A stretch of DNA of 64,000 nucleotides from an uncultured Eubacteriaceae bacterium (GTDB lineage: Bacteria; Bacillota; Clostridia; Eubacteriales; Eubacteriaceae): positions 310,001 to 374,000 of the forward strand of contig CAMBHL010000001.1 in assembly GCA_945867155.1 (NCBI GenBank), read 5' to 3'. Of this stretch, positions 25,089 through 33,940 are shown in pieces. The position numbers and the translations under genes were made by a program. Every line of letters begins with the position of its first letter. Position 1 is the stretch's first letter. The notes beneath the pieces were generated by a model. That model ran no database searches. It saw nothing but the letters and a program-made list of their open reading frames with translations, and was not told the origin of the DNA.

Positions 25089-26551
25089 GCGTCAACCTCC
25101 TCTGCGATTTTCAGGGCCTCGACGACGGCCTTGGCCTTGTTCAGGCATTCCTGATATTCCCGTTCAGGGACCGAGTCGGCCACGATGCCGGCGCCGCTTC
25201 TCACGAAGACTTTGCCGCCCCGCTTGTAGGCCAGCCGGATGGCGATGCCCACGTCCATGTTCCCGGTGAAGTCGATGTAGCCGATGGCGCCGCCGTAAAT
25301 GCCGCGCTTCTGCCCTTCGAGCTCGCCGATGATCTGGCAGGCCCGAATTTTCGGCGCCCCGGACAGGGTGCCCGCCGGCAGCGCCGCCGAAATGGCGTCG
25401 AGGGCATCCTTGCCGGCCTTGATCTTGCCCCGCACCGTGGAGCCGATGTGCATCACGTGGGAATAGCGTTCGATGACGTGGAGCTTTTCGACTTTCACCG
25501 TCCCGAATTCTGAGATGCGGCCCAGATCGTTTCGGCCGAGGTCCACGAGCATGTCGTGTTCGGCGAGTTCCTTTTCATCTTTTCTCAGTTCTGCTTCCAG
25601 GGCTTCATCTTCGGCTTCGGTCTTGCCCCTGGGCCGGGTGCCCGCCAGCGGGAATGTGTGGAGCACCCCGTCTTTGAGCTTGACCAAAGTTTCCGGGGAC
25701 GCCCCGGCGATTTCCACGTCGGTGCCGGAGAAATAGAACATGTAGGGCGAAGGATTCGTCGCCCGGAGCACCCGGTAGGTGTTGAGGAGACTGCCTTCGT
25801 AAGGAGCGGTGAAGCCGTTGCCGATGACCGCCTGGAAGATATCCCCTTCCCGGATGTAGTGCTTCGTCTTTTCGACCATTTCGCAGTACTGTTCTTCATC
25901 AAACATCGGGGTGAGTTCTCCTTTGAGCCGGCCGGGTTTTTCGTCTTTCTTGACCCCGTATTTGATGAGCTCTGCGAGGTTTTTCACGTCCAGCGCCGCT
26001 TTTCTGTAGCCCGTTTCCGGATCTTTGAGGTCGGCGTTGGCGATGAGGATGATTTTCTGGGCGATGTGATCGAAGGCGATGACCTTGTCGAAAAGCATGA
26101 CGTCGATGTCGTTGAAGTTTTCGGGATCGGCCTTGGCCGTCCGGATTCTCGGTTCCACGTAGCCGTAGCTTTCAAAGGCGAAGTAGCCGACAAGGCCGCC
26201 GGTGAAGGACGGAAAGTCGTCAAGCTTCGGGCTTTTGTACTTCGAGAGGACATCCCGGAGCACCGCCGACGGATCGTCGGTCTTAAGGCTCACGTCCCCC
26301 ACCTGCATTTTTCCGTCCTTGCACGTGATGGCCAGTTTCGGGTCGAAGCCCAAAAACGTGTACTGTCCCCAATTTTCCCGGTGCACCACTGACTCGAGCA
26401 CGTAGCAGTGAGCGGAGACGTTCTTTAAAATCTTAAGCGCCTCGATCGGCGTGCAGCGGTCTGCGAGAATTTCTGTTTTCACCGGGCAGACTTTGTAGTC
26501 GCCGGATGCGGCAATGGCCTTTACTTCTTCCAATTTCGGATACACTTCCAT
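25085..26551 (-). CDS. trpE: Anthranilate synthase component I
   Basis: 488 aa chorismate-binding enzyme. C-terminal motifs GDIFQAVIGNGF, PSPYMFYF, GTRPRGKTEAED, DLGRNDLGRI and SGAPKIRACQIIGELE are all present. The N-terminal half has the ALKILKNVSAHCYVLESV feature near the tryptophan feedback site. First gene of the operon, about 45 bases after the T-box terminator. Confidence 0.97.
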   Translation of the reverse strand: MEVYPKLEEVKAIAASGDYKVCPVKTEILADRCTPIEALKILKNVSAHCYVLESVVHRENWGQYTFLGFDPKLAITCKDGKMQVGDVSLKTDDPSAVLRDVLSKYKSPKLDDFPSFTGGLVGYFAFESYGYVEPRIRTAKADPENFNDIDVMLFDKVIAFDHIAQKIILIANADLKDPETGYRKAALDVKNLAELIKYGVKKDEKPGRLKGELTPMFDEEQYCEMVEKTKHYIREGDIFQAVIGNGFTAPYEGSLLNTYRVLRATNPSPYMFYFSGTDVEIAGASPETLVKLKDGVLHTFPLAGTRPRGKTEAEDEALEAELRKDEKELAEHDMLVDLGRNDLGRISEFGTVKVEKLHVIERYSHVMHIGSTVRGKIKAGKDALDAISAALPAGTLSGAPKIRACQIIGELEGQKRGIYGGAIGYIDFTGNMDVGIAIRLAYKRGGKVFVRSGAGIVADSVPEREYQECLNKAKAVVEALKIAEEVDA

Positions 26552-26589
26552 GTGCGTTCTCCCTTTCGTTTTTTCTGCCCGGTTTTTTT

Positions 26590-26875
26590 TTCAATAAAAA
26601 AGTCCCTGACAGAAGATTTCTGTCAAGGACGAATAAACTATCCGCGTTGCCACCTTGATTCACAGATTTGCACCTGTGCCCTTAGCGAAGTACCAACATA
26701 CTCCCGGCAACTCACGTATGCCCACACGTCGCAGAATACTCGGCCCACGCCTTTCACTGCGCCCTCAACGGTCCATTTGCTCAGCTTGTTTTCTCCCCGG
26801 TTCTCAGCACTCCAGAGTCTCTGTATGAGCATCACTGATGTTATCTCCGTCTCGACGGTTTAGGTTGCTTATTAG
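26590..26875 (-). promoter_or_regulatory. T-box riboswitch leader of the trp operon (Trp specifier)
   Basis: The T-box core AAGGTGGCAACGCGG (minus strand of 26642-26656) is followed by the terminator/antiterminator region. A TGG followed by A at 26773-26775 lies in the right part of stem I to be the tryptophan specifier. Uncharged tRNA-Trp would stabilise the antiterminator and turn on trpEGDCFBA. Confidence 0.92.
26595..26630 (-). terminator. T-box regulatory terminator
   Basis: Minus strand GTCCTTGACAGAA / TTCTGTCAGGGAC stem followed by TTTTTT, competing with the T-box antiterminator. Confidence 0.92.
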
Positions 26876-26885
26876 GTTTGTATAC

Positions 26886-26914
26886 AATATAGCATGAATG
26901 CTTCACTTTGTCAA
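26886..26914 (-). promoter_or_regulatory. Promoter of the trp operon
   Basis: Minus strand TTGACA (26909-26914), 17-base spacer, TATATT (26886-26891), directly before the T-box leader. Confidence 0.85.
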
Positions 26915-26980
26915 AGCCTAATTTTATTTTCTCCCCGGTTTGTGTATAATAAAAAGATCAACTGATCCGAGGTGAATTTT

Positions 26981-27304
26981 ATGAAATCCAAATCCATACT
27001 CATTTCCGCCCTGCTTGGCGTCTTGTCTATTTTGGGCGGCTTTTTAACCTTTCAGGCCATTCACACAAATGCCGGCCGCCCGGCAATTATCCTGGGCTTT
27101 GTGGTGGTCGCGGCGGCGGTCTTCGTGGGCATGCTGTGGCTGTTTCGCATCAGCCGCAAAGAAGAAAGCGCCAAGGTGTTCCGCGCCTGCGCTGTCATCT
27201 GGCTGGTGTCTTTGCTCCTCACCCTCGTTTTTCTCGTCTTCGGCCTGGCTTCCGCCGTCAGCACAAAAAAAATCAGCTGGGCGGTGACCCGGCTGATCGC
27301 ATAA
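26981..27304 (+). CDS. Small membrane protein, unknown function
   Basis: 107 aa from the ATG six bases after GAGGTG. Three hydrophobic segments (about 7-25, 36-57 and 73-95) separated by a short basic loop with RISRKEESAKVFR. No family recognised. A TATAAT (26945-26950) lies upstream. Divergent from the trp operon and convergent with the next small gene. Confidence 0.65.
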   Translation: MKSKSILISALLGVLSILGGFLTFQAIHTNAGRPAIILGFVVVAAAVFVGMLWLFRISRKEESAKVFRACAVIWLVSLLLTLVFLVFGLASAVSTKKISWAVTRLIA

Positions 27305-27313
27305 AGACAAAGC

Positions 27314-27502
27314 TTAAGCTCTGGCTTCAAACATTTCGGTCTGAACGGCTGCAGGCGTCCTGAACCACGCGGTTTTGGACGTCTTTTTTGTGGACGAAAA
27401 ATGCCGGTAGCAGGCCAGCCCGATGATGAGGACAAACACAATGGCGCAGCCGATGAGCAGATTGCGCATGCTGTCCGGATCACGATTTTGATTCTGATTC
27501 AT
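27314..27502 (-). CDS. Small single-pass membrane protein, unknown function
   Basis: 62 aa: hydrophilic N-terminus, one helix (LLIGCAIVFVLIIGLACY, about 15-32), basic C-terminal tail with FRTPAAVQTEMFEARA. AAAGGAG precedes the ATG. Follows the 75-aa gene by 15 bases, so the two are probably co-transcribed. No family recognised. Confidence 0.6.
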   Translation of the reverse strand: MNQNQNRDPDSMRNLLIGCAIVFVLIIGLACYRHFSSTKKTSKTAWFRTPAAVQTEMFEARA

Positions 27503-27517
27503 ATTGATTTTTCTCCT

Positions 27518-27745
27518 TTATTGGCTTTTTCCCCGCCGTTTCGGCTTGCGGGATACGGGCCATTCCCCGTCTTCGATCTCAAGTTCTGCGCTCAGCACTT
27601 TCAAAACCTCGGCGTAAGCCACGGATTTCCCCTGATAAAAGAAATTGTACGGGTTTTTTCGAAGCTTTTTTTCTGTACATTCTCTTTGTTTTAAAATCTG
27701 AGTGAGAAGCGCCCGGATCTCGTCGCCGGATAAATCTGTTTTCAT
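27518..27745 (-). CDS. Small soluble protein, unknown function
   Basis: 75 aa from the ATG seven bases after AAAGGA. Mostly helical and charged, with KKLRKNPYNFFYQGKSVAYAEVLKVL in the middle and a basic C-terminus (RKPKRRGKSQ). No family recognised. In operon with the following membrane protein. Confidence 0.6.
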   Translation of the reverse strand: MKTDLSGDEIRALLTQILKQRECTEKKLRKNPYNFFYQGKSVAYAEVLKVLSAELEIEDGEWPVSRKPKRRGKSQ

Positions 27746-27784
27746 GGCGGTTTCCTTTGTCGATAGACTTTTTCTATTATAACA

Positions 27785-27816
27785 TAAAAAAAGCAGCATT
27801 CCTAATGGCATGCTGC
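27785..27816 (-). terminator. Terminator of the threonate operon
   Basis: Minus strand GCAGCAT / ATGCTGC stem followed by seven T residues, just after the DeoR gene. Confidence 0.88.
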
Positions 27817-27823
27817 GTAAGGA

Positions 27824-28621
27824 TTAAGCTTCTTCCGGGGCGGTCTGCGCCACCTCGAGGGGCACTTTCTCCGCCTCGGCCCGCTTTAAGTTTTTTTCTG
27901 AAATTTTGTCATCAGTGATGATTTTGTCCACAGCACCGATGGGGCAGATCACGGCCAGGTAGCCGTTCTCGAACTTGCTGCTGTCGGCGAGCACGATCAC
28001 GTGCTTGGACGCCTGGAGGATCGCCTGCTTGATCTGCATCTGGGGAGTCGCGATGGACGTCAGGCCCACGTCAAAATTGATGCTGTGGACGCCTATGAAG
28101 GCCTTGTCGATTTTAAAGCCCTTGATGCTTGCCACGGCGTTGTCCCCCATGGACGCGGCCAGAAAGCCGTCGACGTAGCCGCCGATCATGTACAGTTCCA
28201 CGTGGTCCACGCTGGACAGTTCGTTGGCGGCCGGCACGGAGTTGGTCACCACATTGATCCGCTTTTCCGCGTGATCCCGGATATAAACGGCGAGATAAAA
28301 GCTCGTGGTCGAATCGTCGATGAGGATCACGTCTCCGCTTTCGATATAGGCGTAGGCAGCCTTGGCGATGGCCTTTTTTTCGGCGACTTTCTGGTCCAGA
28401 TGGTCGCTGTTGTACTTGGTCTTAAAGCCTTCGGAGACGGCGGAATCAGACGCTGCCACGGCGCCGCCCCGGACACGGACGAGCTTGCCTTCATCGGCAA
28501 GCTCCCGGATCTTCGTGCGGATCGTGACCTTTGAGCAGCCCAGGGCTTCACTCAAGGTGCTTACGTCCACCCGGCCCTTTTCCTGAAGCTGCTGCATGAT
28601 ATAAAGTTTTTTATCGTCCAA
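27824..28621 (-). CDS. DeoR/GlpR family transcriptional regulator
   Basis: 265 aa. N-terminal winged HTH (GRVDVSTLSEALGCSKVTIRTKIRELADEGKLVRVRGGA) and a C-terminal DeoR sensor domain (ILIDDSTTSFYLA, VVTNSVPAANEL, ADSSKF) that senses a phosphorylated sugar. Start is a TTG after AGAGGG. Last gene of the pdxA2-kinase-permease operon, so it probably represses that operon in response to a phosphorylated four-carbon acid. This is inference. Confidence 0.92.
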   Translation of the reverse strand: MDDKKLYIMQQLQEKGRVDVSTLSEALGCSKVTIRTKIRELADEGKLVRVRGGAVAASDSAVSEGFKTKYNSDHLDQKVAEKKAIAKAAYAYIESGDVILIDDSTTSFYLAVYIRDHAEKRINVVTNSVPAANELSSVDHVELYMIGGYVDGFLAASMGDNAVASIKGFKIDKAFIGVHSINFDVGLTSIATPQMQIKQAILQASKHVIVLADSSKFENGYLAVICPIGAVDKIITDDKISEKNLKRAEAEKVPLEVAQTAPEEA

Positions 28622-28648
28622 TTCTCCCTCTGCCGCCTTTCGGCCTTT

Positions 28649-29206
28649 CTATCTCATTCTGACGTTTTTCAGTCCCAGCTGTTTCGTAATCATCATAAAC
28701 GCGGGCACGAACTGGTCCCCAAAACTCGGTTTCGGAAGGATGATGGCTTCATCGTCTTTCAGATAGATGCCGATGGTCTTCGGGGTCACCACAGCCCGTT
28801 CCATTGCGGTCCACGGATAGGTACTCTCATGGTTTCCTTGTTTTTTAATCATACCATACTTTTCAGAAAGTGTCACCTGGGTCAAACATTCTGCATCCGT
28901 TTTCTGTGCCATGGCTTTTTTGGCGCGGCGCTTGAGCATGAAGGGGGTGTAGCCGAGAAAGACGGCCGATGCTGCGACATAGGCCACACAGGCGAGGACG
29001 CCGATCTGATGATTGGCGTACTGGAAGAGCCCGGTAAAGGCCACGGCCAGGCCCAGCAGGTTCACGAGGAACCCGCTGAGTTTGGAATAGGCGTGATACA
29101 GGAAGAAGTCAAACAAATAGTTTTCTTCCATTTTGACGTCAAAGGTGACGTCCTGAATTTTTTCCGGAATGGGAATGGCTGATTCTGAAACATGAGAGGT
29201 TTTCAT
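28649..29206 (-). CDS. YcxB-like membrane protein
   Basis: 185 aa. Two adjacent membrane helices (about 45-62 and 68-88) follow an N-terminal cytoplasmic part, and the C-terminal half (LSEKYGMIKKQGNHESTYPWTAMERAVVTPKTIGIYL) matches the YcxB-like domain, a PH-like fold of unknown role. It lies between kdgT and deoR in the same operon, yet nothing in it suggests a metabolic function. Confidence 0.75.
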   Translation of the reverse strand: MKTSHVSESAIPIPEKIQDVTFDVKMEENYLFDFFLYHAYSKLSGFLVNLLGLAVAFTGLFQYANHQIGVLACVAYVAASAVFLGYTPFMLKRRAKKAMAQKTDAECLTQVTLSEKYGMIKKQGNHESTYPWTAMERAVVTPKTIGIYLKDDEAIILPKPSFGDQFVPAFMMITKQLGLKNVRMR

Positions 29207-29248
29207 TTGGATTTATCCTTTATTAACGATCAAAAGCGATCAACACAC

Positions 29249-30331
29249 TTATTTGGCCATATCTGCGATGGTCTGGAGGCCTTTTTCGTATGCCCAGCCT
29301 TCGGGGCTGTAGATGCCTTTCTGGTGTTTCATCATGTAGCGGTCAAAGGCTGCAGTGATGAAGGGGCACAGGAACAGGGTAATGATGGACGCGGTGGCGC
29401 ACTGTGCGGTAGCCATACCGGTGTATTTCTTCATGGACGGGTCGGCTTCTCCGACGGCGGCCGGGGTCATGGCGGAGTTCAGAGCCGTGGTCCCGATGGC
29501 AGCGCCCATGGCGTTTCTTTCTTTCTTTGGCAGAAGCAGGTTGATGATGAAGAAGAAGATGACGGCCGTTGCGGCGGAGATCAGGCCTAAGATGATGCCC
29601 GATGCGCCGGCGGTTAAAATGGTCTTCAGGTCGGTTTTCGCGCCGATGGAAATGGTCATGAAGAAGGTGACGATCGGCTGCGCCGCCTTGCAGGCCTTTC
29701 TGAAGTGGCTGTCGAGGTTCCCCCAGACGAAGCCGATCAAAATCGGAATGATGACGGCGACGAGGGACATGAACGGAATGCTCGCGAGACCGGTGGCGCC
29801 GAGGGCGACCAGGGTGAAGAACGGGCCGTCATTTAAGGACAGAATGGAAATGGCGCCGGTGTCGGTGGCATTCCCGAACTGGGAAGACAGGGAAATGTAC
29901 AAAGAGCCGTTGGAATTCGTGATGGCGGCGATCCACACAAAGGGCGCGATGCCGAGGAAGCCGGCCGGTCCGCAGAGTTTGCCGACGACGAGCCCGACGA
30001 TGACGCCGAGGACAAATTTGACGCCGGTCATTGCGACCCCTTTGTACAAGGGCATTCCGACTTGTTTGATGTCGATCATGGACCCGCAGACGATGAGGAA
30101 GAAGCCCATCATGCAGGCGTTGCCTTCGTAGAACAAGGCGGTGACGTAGCCGCCGATCTGGAAGAATCCAGGGGCAATCGTCGCGATCACCACGGCAATG
30201 ACCAATGGGATGATGACCAGCCCCCCGGGCAGTTCGCTCATCTTTTTAAGAATCTGAAAATCTCTTCTCTTTTTTTCTGGCTCGCCGGCTGGCTGAGCGG
30301 TCTGGGCAGTTTTGACTTCGTTTTCGTTCAT
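29249..30331 (-). CDS. 2-keto-3-deoxygluconate permease family (KdgT-type) transporter
   Basis: 360 aa with about ten membrane helices, after a hydrophilic N-terminal tail of about 25 residues. ELPGGLVIIPLVIAVVIATI and the TGIKF-like, AAITNSNGSLYISL and FFMTISIGAKTDLKT segments are characteristic of the KdgT family (H+ symporters of sugar acids). In this operon, with a four-carbon acid sugar kinase, the natural substrate is more likely threonate or erythronate than ketodeoxygluconate. Specificity is inferred only from context. Confidence 0.9.
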   Translation of the reverse strand: MNENEVKTAQTAQPAGEPEKKRRDFQILKKMSELPGGLVIIPLVIAVVIATIAPGFFQIGGYVTALFYEGNACMMGFFLIVCGSMIDIKQVGMPLYKGVAMTGVKFVLGVIVGLVVGKLCGPAGFLGIAPFVWIAAITNSNGSLYISLSSQFGNATDTGAISILSLNDGPFFTLVALGATGLASIPFMSLVAVIIPILIGFVWGNLDSHFRKACKAAQPIVTFFMTISIGAKTDLKTILTAGASGIILGLISAATAVIFFFIINLLLPKKERNAMGAAIGTTALNSAMTPAAVGEADPSMKKYTGMATAQCATASIITLFLCPFITAAFDRYMMKHQKGIYSPEGWAYEKGLQTIADMAK

Positions 30332-30386
30332 TGTTTTCTCCTACTCTCCATCTCTTTTATTGTATTTTTTATTTGGAATTGCATGT

Positions 30387-31733
30387 TTAACGGTAACGGG
30401 CGGCTTCAAGACAGAGCCGGCCGATGATTTTTTCAGCGATGTGATCGTCCCCGGTCAGGCCCCCTTTGCCCACAATGGGCAGGCCTGCGTACTTGCCAGT
30501 GAGGAAGCTCACGTCGGTCTGGGGAATGACGTAGTCGATCATTTCCAGGCAGCTGACCCCGAGGTGGTAGCACACGTTGACCATGGTGTCGCCGCCGGTG
30601 GCGTAGAGTCCGGCGATTTTGTCCTTGCCGGCTGTTTCGATGACGTCGGCGACGATGGTCCCGAGGCCGCCGTTGATGCTTTCGGCGCTCATGCCCTTGG
30701 CGTAGCCGTGGCGCTTGTCTTCGGCGTCGAGGTCTAAAAGATCGCCGTGAAGGGCGGTTTCCATGAGAATCGCCTTCGGCGGGATAGGCTGGCGCAGCAT
30801 CCCCACCGCGAGCTTGGCCACCCGGGCGATTTCTGCGTTGGCCGAATCGGCCCCGTGAATCAGGGCCAGCGGGTCGACTTCGATGCGCCGCACCTGATCG
30901 TCTTCACACAGCACTTCCATCTGGCGCTTGGTCACCGGGGTGGCGCTGCCCGCCGCGATGAGCACGGTCTTTCCGCTCACGGGCTTGACGTCGGGAATGT
31001 TCGGCTGTTCCACTTCGATGATGCCCCGGCAGAAGGCCATCTTCGCCGTAAACGGCCCCGGGTCCACCGCGAGCACCGGCCGGCCGAGAGTCATGGCGGC
31101 CTTGGCGATCACTTCCACGTCGTCGATCGAAATCGCGTCGATCACGAGGATTTCGGCCCCGTCTGCGATCTTCTGCTGCATCGCTTCGGCAATTTTTGCT
31201 TCCCCGGCGAGGATATCTTCGAGAAAGACCGCGTCGACTTTTCGCTTGCTCTGGGACTGGATCAGCTTCGGAATGTAGTTTTCTCTAACCGGCGTTCTGA
31301 CGTCCTGGGCCACCGGCGTTTTGATCAGGGCGACGTTGTCGATGACCGAGTAGCCGCCGACTAAAATCCGTCTCGACTGGGGCATCGCCGGCACGACCAT
31401 GGCAACGGTGTCTTCCCCCAAAGTGTCGAGCATCGCGTCGATTTCGGTGCCGATGCCGCCCCGGAGGGTCGTATCGATGCGCTTCGAGAAATACTTGACG
31501 CCGGCGTTTTTGAGCACGGCGGTCGCCTTGCTCACCCGCTGGTACGCGTCTTTTTTCGGAAGCGGTCTTGAATTGCTGCTGATGAGCACCGCGTCCAGAT
31601 CACTTAAACCTTCGTAATTGGCGGCTGCCGCGTCGTCAAAGAACACGGCGGTTTTGGCCTTCGACCGCGCCAGGAGCACCCCTGTCGTGGTCGCGCCGGT
31701 CAAATCGTCCGCCACAACTCCTATCTTTGCCAT
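30387..31733 (-). CDS. Four-carbon acid sugar kinase family protein (DUF1537)
   Basis: 448 aa two-domain kinase. N-terminal ADDLTGATTTGVLLA carries the substrate-site Asp pair of the family; the C-terminal part has YATGGDTMVNVCYHLG as nucleotide-binding motif. Members phosphorylate D-threonate, D-erythronate or related acids at O4 with ATP. The PdxA-type dehydrogenase next to it, and the lack of an NAD-dependent LtnD-like dehydrogenase or aldolase, point to D-threonate/D-erythronate kinase (DtnK type). Confidence 0.9.
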   Translation of the reverse strand: MAKIGVVADDLTGATTTGVLLARSKAKTAVFFDDAAAANYEGLSDLDAVLISSNSRPLPKKDAYQRVSKATAVLKNAGVKYFSKRIDTTLRGGIGTEIDAMLDTLGEDTVAMVVPAMPQSRRILVGGYSVIDNVALIKTPVAQDVRTPVRENYIPKLIQSQSKRKVDAVFLEDILAGEAKIAEAMQQKIADGAEILVIDAISIDDVEVIAKAAMTLGRPVLAVDPGPFTAKMAFCRGIIEVEQPNIPDVKPVSGKTVLIAAGSATPVTKRQMEVLCEDDQVRRIEVDPLALIHGADSANAEIARVAKLAVGMLRQPIPPKAILMETALHGDLLDLDAEDKRHGYAKGMSAESINGGLGTIVADVIETAGKDKIAGLYATGGDTMVNVCYHLGVSCLEMIDYVIPQTDVSFLTGKYAGLPIVGKGGLTGDDHIAEKIIGRLCLEAARYR

Positions 31734-31751
31734 ATTTTCCCCTCTTTTTCC

Positions 31752-32771
31752 TTACTTCGCGTTCATGTTGTGCTTGCGCACCGCGTATTCCGCACAGACT
31801 TTCGTGGATTCGATGAGGCTCACGTCGTTGGCGATGCCTTTGCCGGCGATGTCGAAGGCGGTGCCGTGGTCCACGGAGCCGCGGATAAAGGGCAGGCCCC
31901 AGGTGATGGTGACCGATTTTTCGAAGTCCAAAGTCTTGCAGGCGATGTGGCCCTGATCGTGATATTCGGACAAAATCGCGTCGAATTTGCCGCTCTTGCC
32001 GATGTTGAAGATCGAATCCGCCGGGATCGGCCCGACAGCGTTGATGCCTTCGGCCTGAGCCGCCTTAACGGCCGGTTCGATTTCGTCGATTTCTTCACGG
32101 CCGAAGAGCCCGTTGTCGCCGTTGTGGGGGTTGATCCCCGCCACAGCGATCAGCGGGTTTTCGATGCCGACACCCCGGAGTTCCTTGTCGATATTTTCGA
32201 TATAAGACAGGACCACGTCTTTGGTCGCGTAATGAATCGCGTCGATCAGGGACATGTGGCGGCTGACGAAGAAGACCCGCAGCTTGTGGCACGAGAACAT
32301 CGTGAGGGCGTAGGGCGAGTTGGTCGCGTGCTGGTAGATTTCCGTGTGGCCCGGTTCCTTGACGCCTACGAGCTTGATCGCCTGTTTGTTGATCGGCGTG
32401 GTGGAAACGGCGTCAACCTTGCCGGCCATGCCCAGTTCGATGGACTTCATGATGAAGTCGACGGCCATCTGCCCCGCGAGCTTCTGAACCTTGCCCCATT
32501 CGATCGAATCGGTGTCGTAGTCCCCGGTTTCGATGACGTCGATGACGCCCTTTTCGAATTTCGCTTCAGCGGGGTCTGAAATCTTGTTGAATTTCACGTC
32601 TTGGTTCAAAACCTTCGCCGCCTTTTCGAGAATGGCGATGCTGCCGATCACAAAGGGTTTGCAGCACGCGTGAATTTCGTCGTTTAACATCGTGCCGATG
32701 GTGGTTTCCGGCCCGATCCCTGCGGGGTCGCCCATCGTAATGGCCATAACGGGTTTAAATTGTTCTTCCAT
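31752..32771 (-). CDS. pdxA2: PdxA family 4-phospho-D-threonate/erythronate dehydrogenase
   Basis: 339 aa. MGDPAGIGPE at the N-terminus, GHTEIYQ-like, NPHNGDNGLFG and EYHDQGHIACK motifs are those of the PdxA fold, including the metal-binding His residues. Because it opens an operon with a four-carbon acid kinase and permease and no other B6 genes are near, it is best read as the PdxA2 paralogue that oxidises 4-phospho-D-threonate and decarboxylates it to DHAP. A true vitamin B6 role cannot be excluded by sequence alone. Confidence 0.88.
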   Translation of the reverse strand: MEEQFKPVMAITMGDPAGIGPETTIGTMLNDEIHACCKPFVIGSIAILEKAAKVLNQDVKFNKISDPAEAKFEKGVIDVIETGDYDTDSIEWGKVQKLAGQMAVDFIMKSIELGMAGKVDAVSTTPINKQAIKLVGVKEPGHTEIYQHATNSPYALTMFSCHKLRVFFVSRHMSLIDAIHYATKDVVLSYIENIDKELRGVGIENPLIAVAGINPHNGDNGLFGREEIDEIEPAVKAAQAEGINAVGPIPADSIFNIGKSGKFDAILSEYHDQGHIACKTLDFEKSVTITWGLPFIRGSVDHGTAFDIAGKGIANDVSLIESTKVCAEYAVRKHNMNAK

Positions 32772-32852
32772 AAGTTTTCCTCAATTTTGCCTTTCTAAAA
32801 CTTTATTTTTCTTTTCTTTCGTTTTGCTTTTGTTTATTTTCTTTATGTTCTT

Positions 32853-32881
32853 ATCGTAAACCGTTTCACATCGAAAGTCAA
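32853..32881 (-). promoter_or_regulatory. Promoter of the threonate operon
   Basis: Minus strand TTGACT (32876-32881), 17-base spacer, TACGAT (32853-32858). The transcribed side (32775-32850) and the upstream side are purine-rich with recurring AAAAnAAAAC/AAGAAAA steps that could be DeoR sites. Confidence 0.7.
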
Positions 32882-32955
32882 GCATTATTTTTCTTTTTGT
32901 TTACTTTTTCTTTCTTTTATTTGCATATAAAAGAAAAAAACAAAAATAGAACAAA

Positions 32956-32988
32956 AATAAAAAAAGCCGATGCTTTTTTGCATCAGCT
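32956..32988 (-). terminator. Terminator after lysR
   Basis: Minus strand AGCTGATGC / GCATCGGCT stem (one G-U), loop of six A, then a long T run. Ends the sulfate operon. Confidence 0.88.
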
Positions 32989-33009
32989 TTCTTTTAAATA
33001 TATATATAT

Positions 33010-33930
33010 TCACTTTTTAAAATACTGCCCAATGGCTTCGACGTACACCTGGGCGGTCGGGGTCCGAAGCTCCCCGATGCGCTCGACGATGCCGATTTCC
33101 ATTTCCTGGTTCGGGTTGCCGAAATCGGCCTGGAACGGGATGCAGCGGTAGTCTTCCCCGTTGTAGTCCCGGTGGATGATGCCGGAGCACAGGGTGTAGC
33201 CCAAAAGGCCCACCATAAAATTGAGCATCGAGGCCCGGTCCCGGACGACGACCCGTCTCGGGTAGCGCCGGTCGCTTAGAATTTCTTCGGCCATGTAGGC
33301 GGTTTCCGGCCCGTCCTGCTCGAAGCACAGGCACGGATAGGGCTCGAGGTCGGCGAAGGAAATGGCCTTCTTCTTCGCCAGGGGATGTCCAGCCCACAGG
33401 TAGACGTAGGCCTGGCTCTTGACGATCGGCGTAAAGCGCAGATGATGGTCCACGAGGAGCCGGTCGATGACCCGCTCGTTAAAGGGCGAGCGGTACAGAA
33501 TGCCGAGCTCGCTGCGCCCGTCCGCCACGTCGTCGATGACGGCAGCGGTGGTCGTTTCCCGGTAGGCAAAATCGTAGTTCAGAGTCCCGAATTCCTTGAC
33601 CATGTCCACGAAGGCCTTGGCCGCAAAGGAATAATGCTGGGTGGAGACCCCGAACTGCTTGCGGCCCTTATCTTCGGCTTTCTGATATTTGGCCATGAGC
33701 CCGTGGTACTGGTTGTACACCTGGCGGATGTCTGCGGCGAAGGCTTCGCCCCGCTCGGTGAGGGCCACGCCCCGGTTGCTGCGGATGAAGATGGGAAAGC
33801 CGATTTCGTCTTCGGTTTCCTGGATGGCCTTGGTGAGGGTCGGCTGGGAAATAAAGAGCTTTTCGGCGGCTTTGTTCATCGAGCCGGTTTTGGCCACTTC
33901 GAGGACGTAGTACATCTGCTGGAGGGTCAT
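33010..33930 (-). CDS. LysR family transcriptional regulator of the sulfate operon
   Basis: 306 aa. N-terminal HTH (TGSMNKAAEKLFISQPTLTKAIQETEDEIG) followed by a LysR effector domain. It starts 10 bases after the cysN stop with AAGGAG inside the gap, so it is the last gene of the sulfate operon and followed by a terminator. A CysB-like role, sensing a sulfur metabolite and activating the chrA promoter at 40.1 kb, is the simplest reading. The divergence of the effector domain prevents a firmer name. Confidence 0.9.
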   Translation of the reverse strand: MTLQQMYYVLEVAKTGSMNKAAEKLFISQPTLTKAIQETEDEIGFPIFIRSNRGVALTERGEAFAADIRQVYNQYHGLMAKYQKAEDKGRKQFGVSTQHYSFAAKAFVDMVKEFGTLNYDFAYRETTTAAVIDDVADGRSELGILYRSPFNERVIDRLLVDHHLRFTPIVKSQAYVYLWAGHPLAKKKAISFADLEPYPCLCFEQDGPETAYMAEEILSDRRYPRRVVVRDRASMLNFMVGLLGYTLCSGIIHRDYNGEDYRCIPFQADFGNPNQEMEIGIVERIGELRTPTAQVYVEAIGQYFKK

Positions 33931-33940
33931 AGCGTGCTCC

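Noticed and set aside
33010-33930. LysR protein as regulator of the threonate operon
   Set aside because: A terminator separates it from that operon, which has its own DeoR gene, while it follows cysN by only 10 bases.
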